A stretch of DNA of 64,000 nucleotides from Seohaeicola_A nanhaiensis (GTDB taxonomy: Bacteria; Pseudomonadota; Alphaproteobacteria; Rhodobacterales; Rhodobacteraceae). The notes under the pieces are model-generated. The model ran no database searches, was not told the DNA's origin, and saw nothing but the letters and a program-made list of their open reading frames with translations. The stretch spans positions 310,001 to 374,000 of the forward strand of contig NZ_JBHSGI010000034.1 in NCBI RefSeq assembly GCF_042654245.1, in the 5' to 3' direction. Shown here one piece after another: positions 1 to 8,309 of this stretch (position 1 is its first letter; each line of letters opens with the position of its first letter). The position numbers were made by a program, and so were the translations under genes.

Positions 1-405
1 CGCGTCGATGGCGGCGTCCAGCAGGTCGGGTGGCAGGCGCGGGTCGATGCTGACCACCATCCCCGCGATCTTCGACTGACCCGGCCCGGCACTCGCCGCC
101 ATCTGCGCCACCCGCCGCGTTTCGCCCACCGATTGCAGATGCGCGGGGGCGTCCTTGTCCCAGTAGCTGCGGCATTCCATGAACATGGTCGCAACGACAT
201 TGTGCCCCGACCCGGTGTCGCGCCACAGCGCTTCCATCTCGTAGACCGCCGGCGCCTCGGGCGTGCCATGGACCCAGAGGTGGTGATGCGGGTCGATGAT
301 CTCGCGCGCGGGGTCGAGGATCTCCTCCTGCACCTGCGCAAGCCAGTCGTCGCGCAGCTCCATCCCCGCGACCCAGCCGGGATAGCGTCCGCCGCTGGCG
401 TTCAT
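1..405 (-). CDS. Amidohydrolase family protein, N-terminal part (runs off left edge)
   Basis: Only the first 135 codons are visible. Residues 38-44 read DPHHHLW, the HxH metal-ligand motif that opens the TIM barrel of amidohydrolase-2 enzymes (the ACMSD and lactone-hydrolase group), so a metal-dependent hydrolase or decarboxylase is likely. The remaining metal and catalytic residues lie outside the window, so the substrate is unknown. The ATG overlaps the stop of the upstream tesB gene (ATGA). A GGAGGAG ribosome site sits within the last tesB codons, so the two are translationally coupled. It is the last visible gene of a minus-strand operon with a serine hydrolase, acetoacetyl-CoA synthetase and TesB, which suggests a catabolic role in acyl or lactone metabolism (inference). 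Confidence 0.75.
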   Translation of the reverse strand, partial: MNASGGRYPGWVAGMELRDDWLAQVQEEILDPAREIIDPHHHLWVHGTPEAPAVYEMEALWRDTGSGHNVVATMFMECRSYWDKDAPAHLQSVGETRRVAQMAASAGPGQSKIAGMVVSIDPRLPPDLLDAAIDA

Positions 406-1310
406 CCCCGCTCCTCCCTCGGCTTGAAGCGGCGCACCAGCCCCTCCTGTGCAACCGAGGCGACCAGCTGGCCATCCTCGGTATAGATCGTCCCGCGGTT
501 GAAGCCGCGCCCGCCGCCCGAGAAGGGGCTGTCGAGCGAATAGAGATGCCAGTTCTCGAAGCGGATCGGCGCATGGAACCACATCGCGTGATCGAGGCTG
601 GCGGTGAGCACGCCACCGGTCAGCCAGCTGAGCGCGTGGGGCCGCAGCGACGAGCCCAGCAGCTGCATGTCGCTGGCATAGGCCAGCAGGCAATGCTGCA
701 TCATCTCGGACTGGCCACGCGCCGCCTCCATCCGGAACCAGAGGTCGTTGCGGTCGTCCAGCACCTTGGGCGCGAACAGATCCTGCGGCGTCACTTCGCG
801 GATCTCGATCGGGCGCGGGCGCAGGAAATCGGGGCGGTGCTTTTCCTTCAGCTTCTCCGCCAGCGGCGCGCGCAGCTCGGCCTGGGTCGGCAGACCCTCG
901 GGGCCGGGCACGGCAGGCATCGGGTGCTGGTGGCTCCACCCCTCCTCGCCGTCGTGGAAGGAGGCCGAGAGGTTCAGGATCTGCTTGCCATGCTGGATCG
1001 CCACCACCCGCCGCGTGGTGAAACTGCCGCCGTCGCGGGCGCGGTCGACCGCATAGACCACCGGGATCTTCGGATCGCCGGGCCGGATGAAATAGGCGTG
1101 CAGCGAATGGCAGACTCGGTCCGGCACCGTGCGATAGGCCGCCATCAGCGCCTGGGCAATGACATGGCCGCCGAAGATGCGCATGGTCGTCTCGCCCCCG
1201 GCTCCGACGCCGCGGAACAGGTCGACCTCGAGCTGTTCGATGTCGAGAAGGTTCAGAAGTTGTTCTGCAGGATCAGCCAATTGCAGGCCCTTCCTCGCGT
1301 TGTCTGGCAT
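402..1310 (-). CDS. tesB: Acyl-CoA thioesterase II (TesB family)
   Basis: 302 residues, the usual length for a TesB double-hotdog thioesterase, which hydrolyses acyl-CoA to free acid and CoA in the cytoplasm. Family hallmarks are visible: RIFGGHVIAQAL near residue 45, the SLHAYFIRPGDP stretch near residue 70, and a C-terminal hotdog repeat with SLDHAMWFHAP. The ATG used here lies 38 bases inside the end of the upstream synthetase gene, so translation is probably coupled; a start further in is possible but would remove conserved N-terminal sequence. Placement next to acetoacetyl-CoA synthetase suggests the operon balances CoA thioesters and free acids, which is inference. Confidence 0.9.
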   Translation of the reverse strand: MPDNARKGLQLADPAEQLLNLLDIEQLEVDLFRGVGAGGETTMRIFGGHVIAQALMAAYRTVPDRVCHSLHAYFIRPGDPKIPVVYAVDRARDGGSFTTRRVVAIQHGKQILNLSASFHDGEEGWSHQHPMPAVPGPEGLPTQAELRAPLAEKLKEKHRPDFLRPRPIEIREVTPQDLFAPKVLDDRNDLWFRMEAARGQSEMMQHCLLAYASDMQLLGSSLRPHALSWLTGGVLTASLDHAMWFHAPIRFENWHLYSLDSPFSGGGRGFNRGTIYTEDGQLVASVAQEGLVRRFKPREERG

Positions 1311-3243
1311 AGGCGATGAAGGCGTCGAAGCTGCCCGGGTTCGCCATGCTGTCGCGGTTGACCACCTTCGCCGGATCGCCGCCCAGCAGCAGCTTCTTCA
1401 CCGGCACCTCCAGCTTCTTGCCCGAGAGCGTGCGCGGCACCTCGGCGATCCCGACGATCTCGTTCGGGATGAACCGGGCAGAGACGGCGGTGCGGATGGC
1501 GTCGTTGATCTTCGCCTTCAGCGCCTCGTCCAGCGCCACACCGGGCGCGGGCACCACGAAGAGCGGCATGAAACTGTCGCGGCCCAGGAACTCCAGATCG
1601 ACCACCAGCGAATCCATCACTTCGTCCAGCCCTTCCACCGCCTGATAGATCTCGGCCGAGCCCATGCGCAGGCCCTTGCGGTTGATCGTGGCATCCGAGC
1701 GGCCATAGATGACCGAGCCGCCCTCGGGCGTGATCTCGATCCAGTCGCCATGACGCCAGATACCGGGATAGGTGTCGAAATAGCTATCGTGCAGGCGCTG
1801 CCCGTCGTCGTCGCCCCAGAACCGCAGCGGCATCGAGGGCAAGGGTTCGGTGCAGACCAGTTCGCCGACCTGTCCGATCAGCTCCTTGCCGTCTTCGTCG
1901 AAGGACCGCACCGCATTGCCGAGAAAGCGGCACTGCATCTCGGCCATGCGCACCGGCATCAGGGGGTTGCCGCCGACAAAGGCGCCGGCCAGATCGGTGC
2001 CGCCCGAAATCGGGGCCAGCCAGACATCGGGCTTCACCGCCTCGTAGATCCAGCGGTAGGCGTCCTCGGAGAGCGGCGAGCCGGTGGCGCCGATCGAACG
2101 CAGGTGCGACAGATCCACCGCCTCGCCCGGCCGGATCCCGGCCTTGAGACAGGTGGCAAAGAACGCCGCCCCGGCGCCGAGATAGGTCAGCTTGCGGTCG
2201 GCCGCAAACCGCCAGAGCGCCAGCAGATCAGGCTGGTTCGGGGCGGAGTCGAACAGAGCGACGGTCCCGCCCCGCGCCAGCGGTGCGAACTGAGAATTCC
2301 ACATGATCCAGCCCGAGGAGGTCATCCAGCAATAGCTGTCCCGGTCGGTGATGTCCTGATGCAGCGACTGCTTGGCCATCTCGACCGTCACGCCGCCCTG
2401 CCCGTGCACGATGGGCTTGGGGTTGCCCGTGGTGCCCGAGGAATAGACGATCCACAGCGGCGCATCGAAGGGCACCCGGACCGGCTGGAACTCCGCCGGC
2501 TCGGCGATCATCTCGGACCAATGCACCGCGCCCTTTGGCAGGTCGCCCACCACCGGCAGCCAGACCAGATGCTCCACCGAGGGCAGGCCATCGGTGATCG
2601 TCGCCAGCACCTCGCGCCGGTCGATCCGCTTGCCCGCGTGCACATAGCCGTCCTGCGCGATCAGAACCTTGGGTTCGATCTGGCGGAACCGGTCCAGGAT
2701 GGCGACATGGCCCATGTCGGGCGCGCAGAGCGACCAGATCGCGCCCAGGCTCGCGGTGGCAAGGCAGGCGATGATCGCCACCTCGGTATTGGGCAGGATC
2801 GCGACCACCCGGTCGCCCTGCCCCACGCCCATCGCCTTCAGCCGGGCGGCGGTGCTTGCCACCCGGGCGCGCAGCTCGGCCCAGGTCAGCTCCGTGTCGC
2901 CGAAGGTTTCCGAATGCACGGTTAGCGCGGTCTTGTCCGGGGTCTGTCCGCCCGCGCGCAGCACCACCTCGGCAAAGTTCAGTGTGACGCCCGGAAACCA
3001 GACCGCGCCGGGCATCCTGCGTTCGGCCAGCACGGTGCCGACTTCCCCGGGCGCGCCGATCTCGAAATAGTCCCAGATCGACCGCCAGAAGGCGTCAAGG
3101 TCGCTGACGCTCCATTCCCACAGGTCCTGATAGCTGGCGAAGGTCAGCCCGCGCTCGGCCTTCAGCCAGCGCATGTAGGCCGCCATGGTCGATCCCTCGA
3201 CCCTTTCGGGCGACGGCGTCCAGAGGATCTGCCGCCCGCTCAT
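1273..3243 (-). CDS. aacS: Acetoacetyl-CoA synthetase
   Basis: 656 residues, matching the length of acetoacetate-CoA ligases of the ANL (acyl/aryl-CoA synthetase) superfamily, which activate acetoacetate with ATP and CoA. The phosphate-binding core YSSGTTGNPKPIVHG is clear, as is the C-terminal catalytic lysine region SGKKLEVPVKKLL. The N-terminal block with W and E residues before the AMP-binding domain is typical of AacS rather than acetyl-CoA synthetase. The ATG overlaps the stop of the upstream serine hydrolase (ATGA) and the 3' end overlaps tesB. The enzyme would feed ketone bodies, including those from polyhydroxybutyrate breakdown, into acetoacetyl-CoA. The exact acyl substrate is inferred from family resemblance. 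Confidence 0.88.
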   Translation of the reverse strand: MSGRQILWTPSPERVEGSTMAAYMRWLKAERGLTFASYQDLWEWSVSDLDAFWRSIWDYFEIGAPGEVGTVLAERRMPGAVWFPGVTLNFAEVVLRAGGQTPDKTALTVHSETFGDTELTWAELRARVASTAARLKAMGVGQGDRVVAILPNTEVAIIACLATASLGAIWSLCAPDMGHVAILDRFRQIEPKVLIAQDGYVHAGKRIDRREVLATITDGLPSVEHLVWLPVVGDLPKGAVHWSEMIAEPAEFQPVRVPFDAPLWIVYSSGTTGNPKPIVHGQGGVTVEMAKQSLHQDITDRDSYCWMTSSGWIMWNSQFAPLARGGTVALFDSAPNQPDLLALWRFAADRKLTYLGAGAAFFATCLKAGIRPGEAVDLSHLRSIGATGSPLSEDAYRWIYEAVKPDVWLAPISGGTDLAGAFVGGNPLMPVRMAEMQCRFLGNAVRSFDEDGKELIGQVGELVCTEPLPSMPLRFWGDDDGQRLHDSYFDTYPGIWRHGDWIEITPEGGSVIYGRSDATINRKGLRMGSAEIYQAVEGLDEVMDSLVVDLEFLGRDSFMPLFVVPAPGVALDEALKAKINDAIRTAVSARFIPNEIVGIAEVPRTLSGKKLEVPVKKLLLGGDPAKVVNRDSMANPGSFDAFIAYARQREEGPAIG

Positions 3244-4481
3244 CCGACCAGCGCCCCATGCACCAGCGCCTTCAGTTCCGCCCGGCAGGGATAGGTGCTG
3301 GACGGCGACAGCTGGGTGAAGAAGACCACCGACAGATCCAGCACAGGGTCGATCCAGAACATGGTCGAGGCCATGCCGCCCCAGCTGAAATCGCCGACGC
3401 TGCCCGGCACCCGGACGCGGCCGGGGTTGATCACGACCGATCCGCCCAGGCCAAAGCCCATGCCCTCCATCGGCTGTTCGGCGAAGCTCCTCGGCCCCAT
3501 CGAGGCGATATCGCCCGGCAGATGGTTGCGCATCATGAAGGACAACGTGCGCGGACTGAGGATCCGCGCGTCCCCGGCGCTACCGCCCCGGCGCATCATC
3601 TCGACGAACTTCAAGTAGTCGTCGATGGTCCCGACCAGCCCGCCGCCGCCCGACTGGCAGGCGTCGCGCTCGAACGACGACCGTCCCGCCGCATCGGCCA
3701 GGCGTAGCGTCTCGCCATCCTCCGACCGCGCGTTCAGCGCGATGGGGTTCCCCGCCAGCGGCGTATAGAGCGAGGCGAAACGGTCGCCGGTCCCCTCGGG
3801 CACGACAAAGCCGGTCTCGGCCATCCCCAGCGGCTCGAAGATATGGGACTGGAAGAAGTCGCCCAGCGACTGCCCCGAGGCCACCTCGACCACGCGCCCC
3901 AGAATGTCGATGGCCACCGAATATTCCCACCGCGATCCCGGCTGGAAGGCCAGCGGCAAGGCTGCGGTCAGCTCCGCCATCTCGGCCAGCGATGCATTGG
4001 CCGCGCGGAAGTCGATCCGCCGCTCTTCCATCAGCTTGCCCAGCGGCCCCGGGTTGAACGCATAGCTCAGCCCCGCCGTATGGGTCAGCAGATGGTGCAG
4101 CGTCGGCGCAGGGGCGGGTTCGGTCTGGTCGACCCGCGTGGCGCCCGGCACCAGGGCCTGCATGTCCCGAAAGGCCGGGATGAACTCGCTCACCGGTGCG
4201 TCCAGATGGAACAGCCCCAGCTCGGCCAGCATCATGATCGCGACCGAGGTCACCGGCTTGGTCATCGAATAAAGCCGCACCATCGTGTCGCGCTCGAACG
4301 GCAGCGCCGCCTCGACGCTGCGCTCGCCGGTGGCGTTGAACCAAACTTCCTCGCCGCCGCGCGCGATCAGCACCGAGCTTCCGGCGAATTTGCGTTCATC
4401 GACATAACGGTCCATCCAGGCGTTGATGCGCTCAAGGCGGTGGCGGTCGAAACCCTTGGTTTCGGGGCTGGCGCTGGTCAT
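3240..4481 (-). CDS. Serine hydrolase / beta-lactamase-fold esterase
   Basis: 413 residues of the class C beta-lactamase/esterase family. The nucleophile motif SMTK (SxxK) occurs near residue 90 in LYSMTKPVTS, and the fold-typical LLTHTAGLSY, PGSRWEYS and FSWGGMASTMFWIDP blocks follow in order. The start was placed at 4481 because AAGGAA lies just upstream; the frame stays open to 4670, but that extension has no family-like sequence. No signal peptide is evident, so it is probably cytoplasmic. As first gene of the operon with acetoacetyl-CoA synthetase and TesB, it is more likely an esterase acting on a hydroxyacid ester or oligomer than a resistance enzyme (inference). Confidence 0.85.
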   Translation of the reverse strand: MTSASPETKGFDRHRLERINAWMDRYVDERKFAGSSVLIARGGEEVWFNATGERSVEAALPFERDTMVRLYSMTKPVTSVAIMMLAELGLFHLDAPVSEFIPAFRDMQALVPGATRVDQTEPAPAPTLHHLLTHTAGLSYAFNPGPLGKLMEERRIDFRAANASLAEMAELTAALPLAFQPGSRWEYSVAIDILGRVVEVASGQSLGDFFQSHIFEPLGMAETGFVVPEGTGDRFASLYTPLAGNPIALNARSEDGETLRLADAAGRSSFERDACQSGGGGLVGTIDDYLKFVEMMRRGGSAGDARILSPRTLSFMMRNHLPGDIASMGPRSFAEQPMEGMGFGLGGSVVINPGRVRVPGSVGDFSWGGMASTMFWIDPVLDLSVVFFTQLSPSSTYPCRAELKALVHGALVG

Positions 4482-4615
4482 CTGCGTTCCTTTTCTGTCG
4501 TCCTGTCGGTGCGCCGGGGCATCTGGGCGCAGGCCGTTCCGCCCGAGCCTGGCAATGCCGCGGCGCAAAGGTTTTCGTCCAGGGCGCCCTCCGGCGCCAC
4601 CCGATGTTCCGTCCG

Positions 4616-5353
4616 TCATGATGCCCCCAACATCCGTTTCATGGCCGGCCGCGTTTCCGCGGTGAACCAATCCCCCTGCGGCGCCTCCAGCGCCGCCCTG
4701 ATCCGCGCCACCGCCGGTGCGCGGATCTGCCGTTTGACCGAGGCGAAGGTGCCCGGAGGCAGCGCCGCCAGTTCCGCTGCCTTGGCCAGCGCATCGGTCT
4801 CCACATCCTCCGAGACCGCATCGACAAAGCCCTGCGCCAGCGCGTCAGCGGCGCGCACCGGCTGGCCGGTCAGCATCAGCCGGCGCAGCACATCCGGGCT
4901 CAGCGCGTCGCGCGCGATCTCCATCGGCCCCACCGGGAAATCCGCGCCCACCCGCACCTCGGCCAGACCGAACTGGGCGCGCGGCGCGGCGATGCGCCAG
5001 TCGGCCCCCAGCACGAAGAAGAACCCGCCGGCAATCGCCGCACCGTTCAGCGCCGCAACCACCGGTTTGGGGAAGGTGTAAAGCGCCAGGAAATCCTCGT
5101 TCAGCGCGCGCACGATCTCGCGCTCGCCCGCGCTGTCGAAGGCCTGCGCCTCCTTGAGGTCGAGCCCGGCCGAGAATACCTTGAACGGGCTCGCCAGGAT
5201 CACCGCGCGCACGCTGTCGTCGCGCGCCAGTTCCTCCAGCCGCGCGGCGAAACGGTCCAGGAACGCCGCGCTCAGCGCATTCACCGGCGCGCGGTTCAGC
5301 ACCAGCCGGCTCACGCCCCCACCCAGATCCTCGCAGTCGATCGTCTCGGTCAT
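4616..5353 (-). CDS. Enoyl-CoA hydratase/isomerase family protein
   Basis: 245 residues of the crotonase superfamily, which acts on acyl-CoA thioesters through an oxyanion hole. The N-terminal LNRAPVNALS motif and the VVAALNGAAIAGGFFFVLGADWRIA block that forms the oxyanion hole and CoA pocket are present. It is shorter than a typical hydratase (about 260) and could be a delta3-delta2 isomerase, as in the PaaG/Eci branch; I cannot separate these from sequence alone. A strong GGGGGGAGAGG ribosome site precedes the ATG. It is transcribed separately from the serine-hydrolase operon downstream (about 130 bases gap) and divergently from the GST gene at 5491. Confidence 0.85.
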   Translation of the reverse strand: MTETIDCEDLGGGVSRLVLNRAPVNALSAAFLDRFAARLEELARDDSVRAVILASPFKVFSAGLDLKEAQAFDSAGEREIVRALNEDFLALYTFPKPVVAALNGAAIAGGFFFVLGADWRIAAPRAQFGLAEVRVGADFPVGPMEIARDALSPDVLRRLMLTGQPVRAADALAQGFVDAVSEDVETDALAKAAELAALPPGTFASVKRQIRAPAVARIRAALEAPQGDWFTAETRPAMKRMLGAS

Positions 5354-5490
5354 GGTCCTCTCCCCCCTTCGCGCGGCCTTGACCGAATTGACTTGCGCCA
5401 GACCCCGATCATAGGGTCATGCAGACCACGGCACGCAGCGCGAAACTGCCACGCAAGGGTCAGTTGCGAAAGCGAAAAACGGAGACTCCC

Positions 5491-6096
5491 ATGAAACTTT
5501 ACTTCGCCCCCGACACCCGGGCCGTCCGCATCGCCTGGCTGCTGGAAGAGCTGGGCCTTCCTTACGACCTCCACCGCATGACGCTGGGCGACAAGGCGAT
5601 GCGCTCGCCCGACTATCTGGCCATCAACCCCATGGGCCGTGTGCCGACGCTGGTCGACGGCGACGTGACACTGTCGGAATCCGGCGCCATCGTGGAGTAT
5701 CTGCTGGCCCGTCACGGCAACGGCCGGCTGGTGCCCCCCGTCGAAAGCCCCGCCTTCGCCGATTACCTGCAATGGCTGCACTTCGCCGAGGGCATGATCA
5801 TGCCCCAGATCAACGTGATCATGGTCGAAACCGTCTTCCTGCCGCCCGAGAGGCGCAACGAGGTCAACGTCAAGCGGGCGCTGAAGCTGCTGAACCAGAT
5901 GCTGGGCGCGGTGAACGCGCATATGGAGGGCCGCGACTATCTGGCCGGCGACTTCTCGGGCGCCGACATCATGTGCGGCCACGCTGTGCTCGTCTCCGAA
6001 CGGCTGGGCGCCGATCTCTCGGACAAGCCGAACCTGCCGCCCTATATCGCGCGCCTTGCCGCGCGCCCGGCGCTCCAGAAGGCCCGCACGCTGTGA
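5491..6096 (+). CDS. Glutathione S-transferase family protein
   Basis: 201 residues with an N-terminal thioredoxin-fold GST domain starting MKLYFAPDTRAVRIAWLLEE. The glutathione-binding block near residues 50-70 (NPMGRVPTLVDGD, then SESGAIVEYL) is well conserved, and an all-helical C-terminal domain follows. The start at 5491 follows GGAG at 5481; an in-frame ATG at 5419 lies upstream but the added segment is not GST-like. The stop overlaps the GTG start of the next gene, an SDR, which in turn overlaps a 2-hydroxychromene-2-carboxylate isomerase-like gene. The three probably act together in glutathione-linked degradation of an aromatic or xenobiotic compound (inference). A TTGACT hexamer at 5388 could be a weak -35 element. 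Confidence 0.88.
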   Translation: MKLYFAPDTRAVRIAWLLEELGLPYDLHRMTLGDKAMRSPDYLAINPMGRVPTLVDGDVTLSESGAIVEYLLARHGNGRLVPPVESPAFADYLQWLHFAEGMIMPQINVIMVETVFLPPERRNEVNVKRALKLLNQMLGAVNAHMEGRDYLAGDFSGADIMCGHAVLVSERLGADLSDKPNLPPYIARLAARPALQKARTL

Positions 6097-6827
6097 GCGC
6101 GCCGGTCGCGCTGGTGGTCGGCGCCGGCGACTACATCGGCGCGGCCATCGCCAGGCGCTTTGCGCGCGGCGGCTACACCCTCTGCCTCGCGCGCCGCAAC
6201 GGCGACAAGCTCGCCCCGCTGATCGACGAGATCGCGGCCGCCGGCGGCACTGCGCATGGCTACACCATGGACGCCCGGCGCGAGGACAGTACGGCCGAGG
6301 TCTTCGCCCGGATCGAGGTCGAGGTCGGCCCGCTTGACGTGGTGATCTTCAACGTCGGCGGCAACGTGCGCTTTCCGGTGGCCGAGACGACCGAGCGCGT
6401 CTTCCGCAAGGTCTGGGAAATGGCCTGTTTCGCCGGTTTCCTCACCGGCCGCGAGGCAGCGCGCCACATGGTGCCGCGCGGGCGCGGCTGCATCTTCTTC
6501 ACCGGCGCCAGCGCCTCGATGCGCGGCAATGCGGGCTATGCGGCCTTCGGCGCGGCCAAGGCGGGCCTGCGCTCCTTCGCGCAGAGCCTCGCCAGGGAAG
6601 TCGGCCCCGCCGGCATCCACGTTGCCCATCTGGTGATCGATGCCGGGGTCGACACCGCCTTCGTGCGCGAAAGGATCGCCGCGGCGGGCGGCGATCCCGA
6701 CGCGATGCCGCCCGACACGCTGATGAACCCCGACTCGGTGGCCGAGGCCTATTGGGCGCTGCACCAGCAGACACGCGACGGCTGGACCTTCGAACTCGAC
6801 CTGCGCCCCTTTGCGGAGAAATGGTGA
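6093..6827 (+). CDS. Short-chain dehydrogenase/reductase with Phe in place of catalytic Tyr
   Basis: 244 residues, Rossmann-fold SDR. The start is GTG at 6093, overlapping the GST stop (GTGA). The cofactor glycine motif is atypical, VVGAGDYIGAAIA, and the NNAG element is replaced by NVGG. The active-site YxxxK reads FGAAK, so the catalytic tyrosine is a phenylalanine; I have seen similar AF-x-AK forms in one SDR subgroup, so this is probably a subfamily trait rather than decay, but classical dehydrogenase chemistry is doubtful. The stop overlaps the next gene (ATGGTGATG). It may be a reductase with altered mechanism or a non-catalytic partner in the GST/isomerase operon. Confidence 0.82.
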   Translation: MSAPVALVVGAGDYIGAAIARRFARGGYTLCLARRNGDKLAPLIDEIAAAGGTAHGYTMDARREDSTAEVFARIEVEVGPLDVVIFNVGGNVRFPVAETTERVFRKVWEMACFAGFLTGREAARHMVPRGRGCIFFTGASASMRGNAGYAAFGAAKAGLRSFAQSLAREVGPAGIHVAHLVIDAGVDTAFVRERIAAAGGDPDAMPPDTLMNPDSVAEAYWALHQQTRDGWTFELDLRPFAEKW

Positions 6828-7423
6828 TGATCGACTTCTACTACGATTTCGGCAGCCCGAACGCCTGCCTCGTCCACCGCGTCCTGCCCGCCCTTGCCGC
6901 GCGGCATGGCACCGGAGTTGCGTGGCGACCGGTCCTGCTCGGCGGCGTCTTCAAGGCGACCAACAACCAGAGCCCGATCACCGCCTTCGCCGGGGTGACG
7001 GGCAAGAATGCCTATCAGGCGCTGGAAATGCGCCGCTTTATCGAACGCCACGGCCTGCTGTTCCGGATGAACCCGCATTTCCCGGTCAACACGCTTCTGA
7101 TGATGCGCGGCGCGGTCTTCGCGGCGGGCAAGGACTGGGAGGCGGCCTATATCGACGCGATGTTCGACGCCATGTGGGTCGCGGGCGAAAGGATGGACGA
7201 CCCGCCCACCGTGATGCGCGTGCTGCAGACCGCCGGTCTGCCGGCGGAGGAGATTGCCGCGGCCACCCAGGAAGCCGGCGTCAAGCAGGGGCTGGTCGCG
7301 GCAACCGAGGCGGCGGTCGCGCGTGGCGTCTTCGGCGCGCCGACGATGTTCCTGCGCGACGAGATGTTCTTCGGCAAGGACTCGCTCTCCGATCTCGACT
7401 GGCGGCTGGGACAGACCACCTGA
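6827..7423 (+). CDS. 2-hydroxychromene-2-carboxylate isomerase / DsbA-family protein
   Basis: 198 residues of the DsbA-like thioredoxin fold, kappa-GST branch. The start IDFYYDFGSPNACLVHR carries the FGSP motif whose serine activates glutathione in HCCA isomerases, and the C-terminal GVFGAPTMFL with cis-proline is the second family mark. A CxxC disulfide motif is absent. I chose ATG 6827 because GGAG lies about nine bases upstream; ATG 6821 is also possible. In naphthalene-type pathways this enzyme isomerises 2-hydroxychromene-2-carboxylate with glutathione; here the substrate is unknown. It ends an operon with a GST and an SDR, supporting a glutathione-dependent route. Confidence 0.85.
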   Translation: MIDFYYDFGSPNACLVHRVLPALAARHGTGVAWRPVLLGGVFKATNNQSPITAFAGVTGKNAYQALEMRRFIERHGLLFRMNPHFPVNTLLMMRGAVFAAGKDWEAAYIDAMFDAMWVAGERMDDPPTVMRVLQTAGLPAEEIAAATQEAGVKQGLVAATEAAVARGVFGAPTMFLRDEMFFGKDSLSDLDWRLGQTT

Positions 7424-7445
7424 GACACCGCGCCGGAAAGCGAGT

Positions 7446-7542
7446 GGGGGCTCTGCCCCCGTCTCCCTTCGGTCGACTCCCCCGGGATATTTCAGGCAAG
7501 AGGAAAAGCAGGCCTGCTGCTTCCTCTTGCCATAAATATCCC
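7446..7542. repeat. Double hairpin repeat between convergent genes, probable bidirectional terminator
   Basis: Two adjacent inverted repeats lie between convergent genes. The first has stem GGGGGC/GCCCCC at 7446-7451 and 7455-7460. The second is very long: GGGATATTT at 7484-7492 pairs with 7534-7542, GGCAAGAGGAA at 7495-7505 pairs with 7521-7531, and the centre AGCAGGCCTGCT at 7507-7518 is self-complementary, so almost every base pairs. The run GGGGGCTCTGCCCCC followed by CCCCGGGATATTT resembles an element I associate with many intergenic sites in Rhodobacteraceae genomes (from memory). Its position after the stops of 6827-7423 (+) and livF (-) fits transcription termination or mRNA 3'-end protection on both strands. 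Confidence 0.7.
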
Positions 7543-7607
7543 CGCCGGAGGCCATCGCACGGAACGCGCGATTTCCGGCGCCGGAGGCGGCGGGGGCCGT
7601 AGGCCCG

Positions 7608-8309
7608 TCAGACCTCCAGCCACTCCTTGCGCACGTCCTCCCGCGCCTTCAGCTCCTGCGGGGTGCCCTCGAAGACCACCTGGCCGTGGCCCATGACATA
7701 GACCCGGTGCGCGATGTCGAGCGCGATGGAGAGCTTCTGTTCCACCAGCAGCGTCGCGATGCCCCGCCGGGCGATCTCCTGCAGCAGCGCGGCGACCCGC
7801 TGGACCATCTGCGGGCTCAACCCCTCGGTCGGCTCGTCGATCATCACCAGATCCGGGTCGCCCATCAGCGTGCGGCACATGGTCAGCATCTGCTGCTCGC
7901 CGCCCGAGAGCACAGAGGCCTCGACATCGGCGCGGTTCTTCAGGTTCTCGAAGAGGTCGAACATGTCCTGCATCGACCAGCGCCCCTGCCCGTCCTTCTG
8001 GCGCGGCTTCAGCCCCAGGATCAGGTTCTGCCGGGTGGTCAGCCCCGGAAAGATGTCCCGGTTCTCGGGCACATAGCCGATGCCCAGGTTGGCCACCTCG
8101 AAGGCCTTCTTGCCGGCGATCTCGGCCCCCTTGAAGCGGACCGACCCCTGCGGCGGCACCTCGCCCATGATCGCCTTGCAGGTGGTCGAACGCCCCACCC
8201 CGTTGCGGCCCAGAAGGGCGACGATCTCGCCCTCGTTGATGGTGATGTTGACGCCCTGCAGGATATGCGACTTGCCATAATAGGCGTGGAGATCGGTGAC
8301 TTCGAGCAT
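7608..8309 (-). CDS. livF: Branched-chain amino acid ABC transporter ATP-binding protein LivF
   Basis: 233 residues, one of two ATPases of a HAAT-type importer. The signature LSGGEQQ and Walker B VMIDEP with EGLSP are standard. The Walker A loop reads GRNGVGRSTT, with arginine where the phosphate-binding lysine (GKST/GKTT) is expected. I recall GRST forms in other proteobacterial LivF-like proteins, so it may be a subfamily variant. The start overlaps the livG stop by one base (TGATG). The transported substrate of this operon could be a branched-chain amino acid, amide or short-chain acid; neighbouring acyl-CoA genes leave this open. Confidence 0.92.
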   Translation of the reverse strand: MLEVTDLHAYYGKSHILQGVNITINEGEIVALLGRNGVGRSTTCKAIMGEVPPQGSVRFKGAEIAGKKAFEVANLGIGYVPENRDIFPGLTTRQNLILGLKPRQKDGQGRWSMQDMFDLFENLKNRADVEASVLSGGEQQMLTMCRTLMGDPDLVMIDEPTEGLSPQMVQRVAALLQEIARRGIATLLVEQKLSIALDIAHRVYVMGHGQVVFEGTPQELKAREDVRKEWLEV

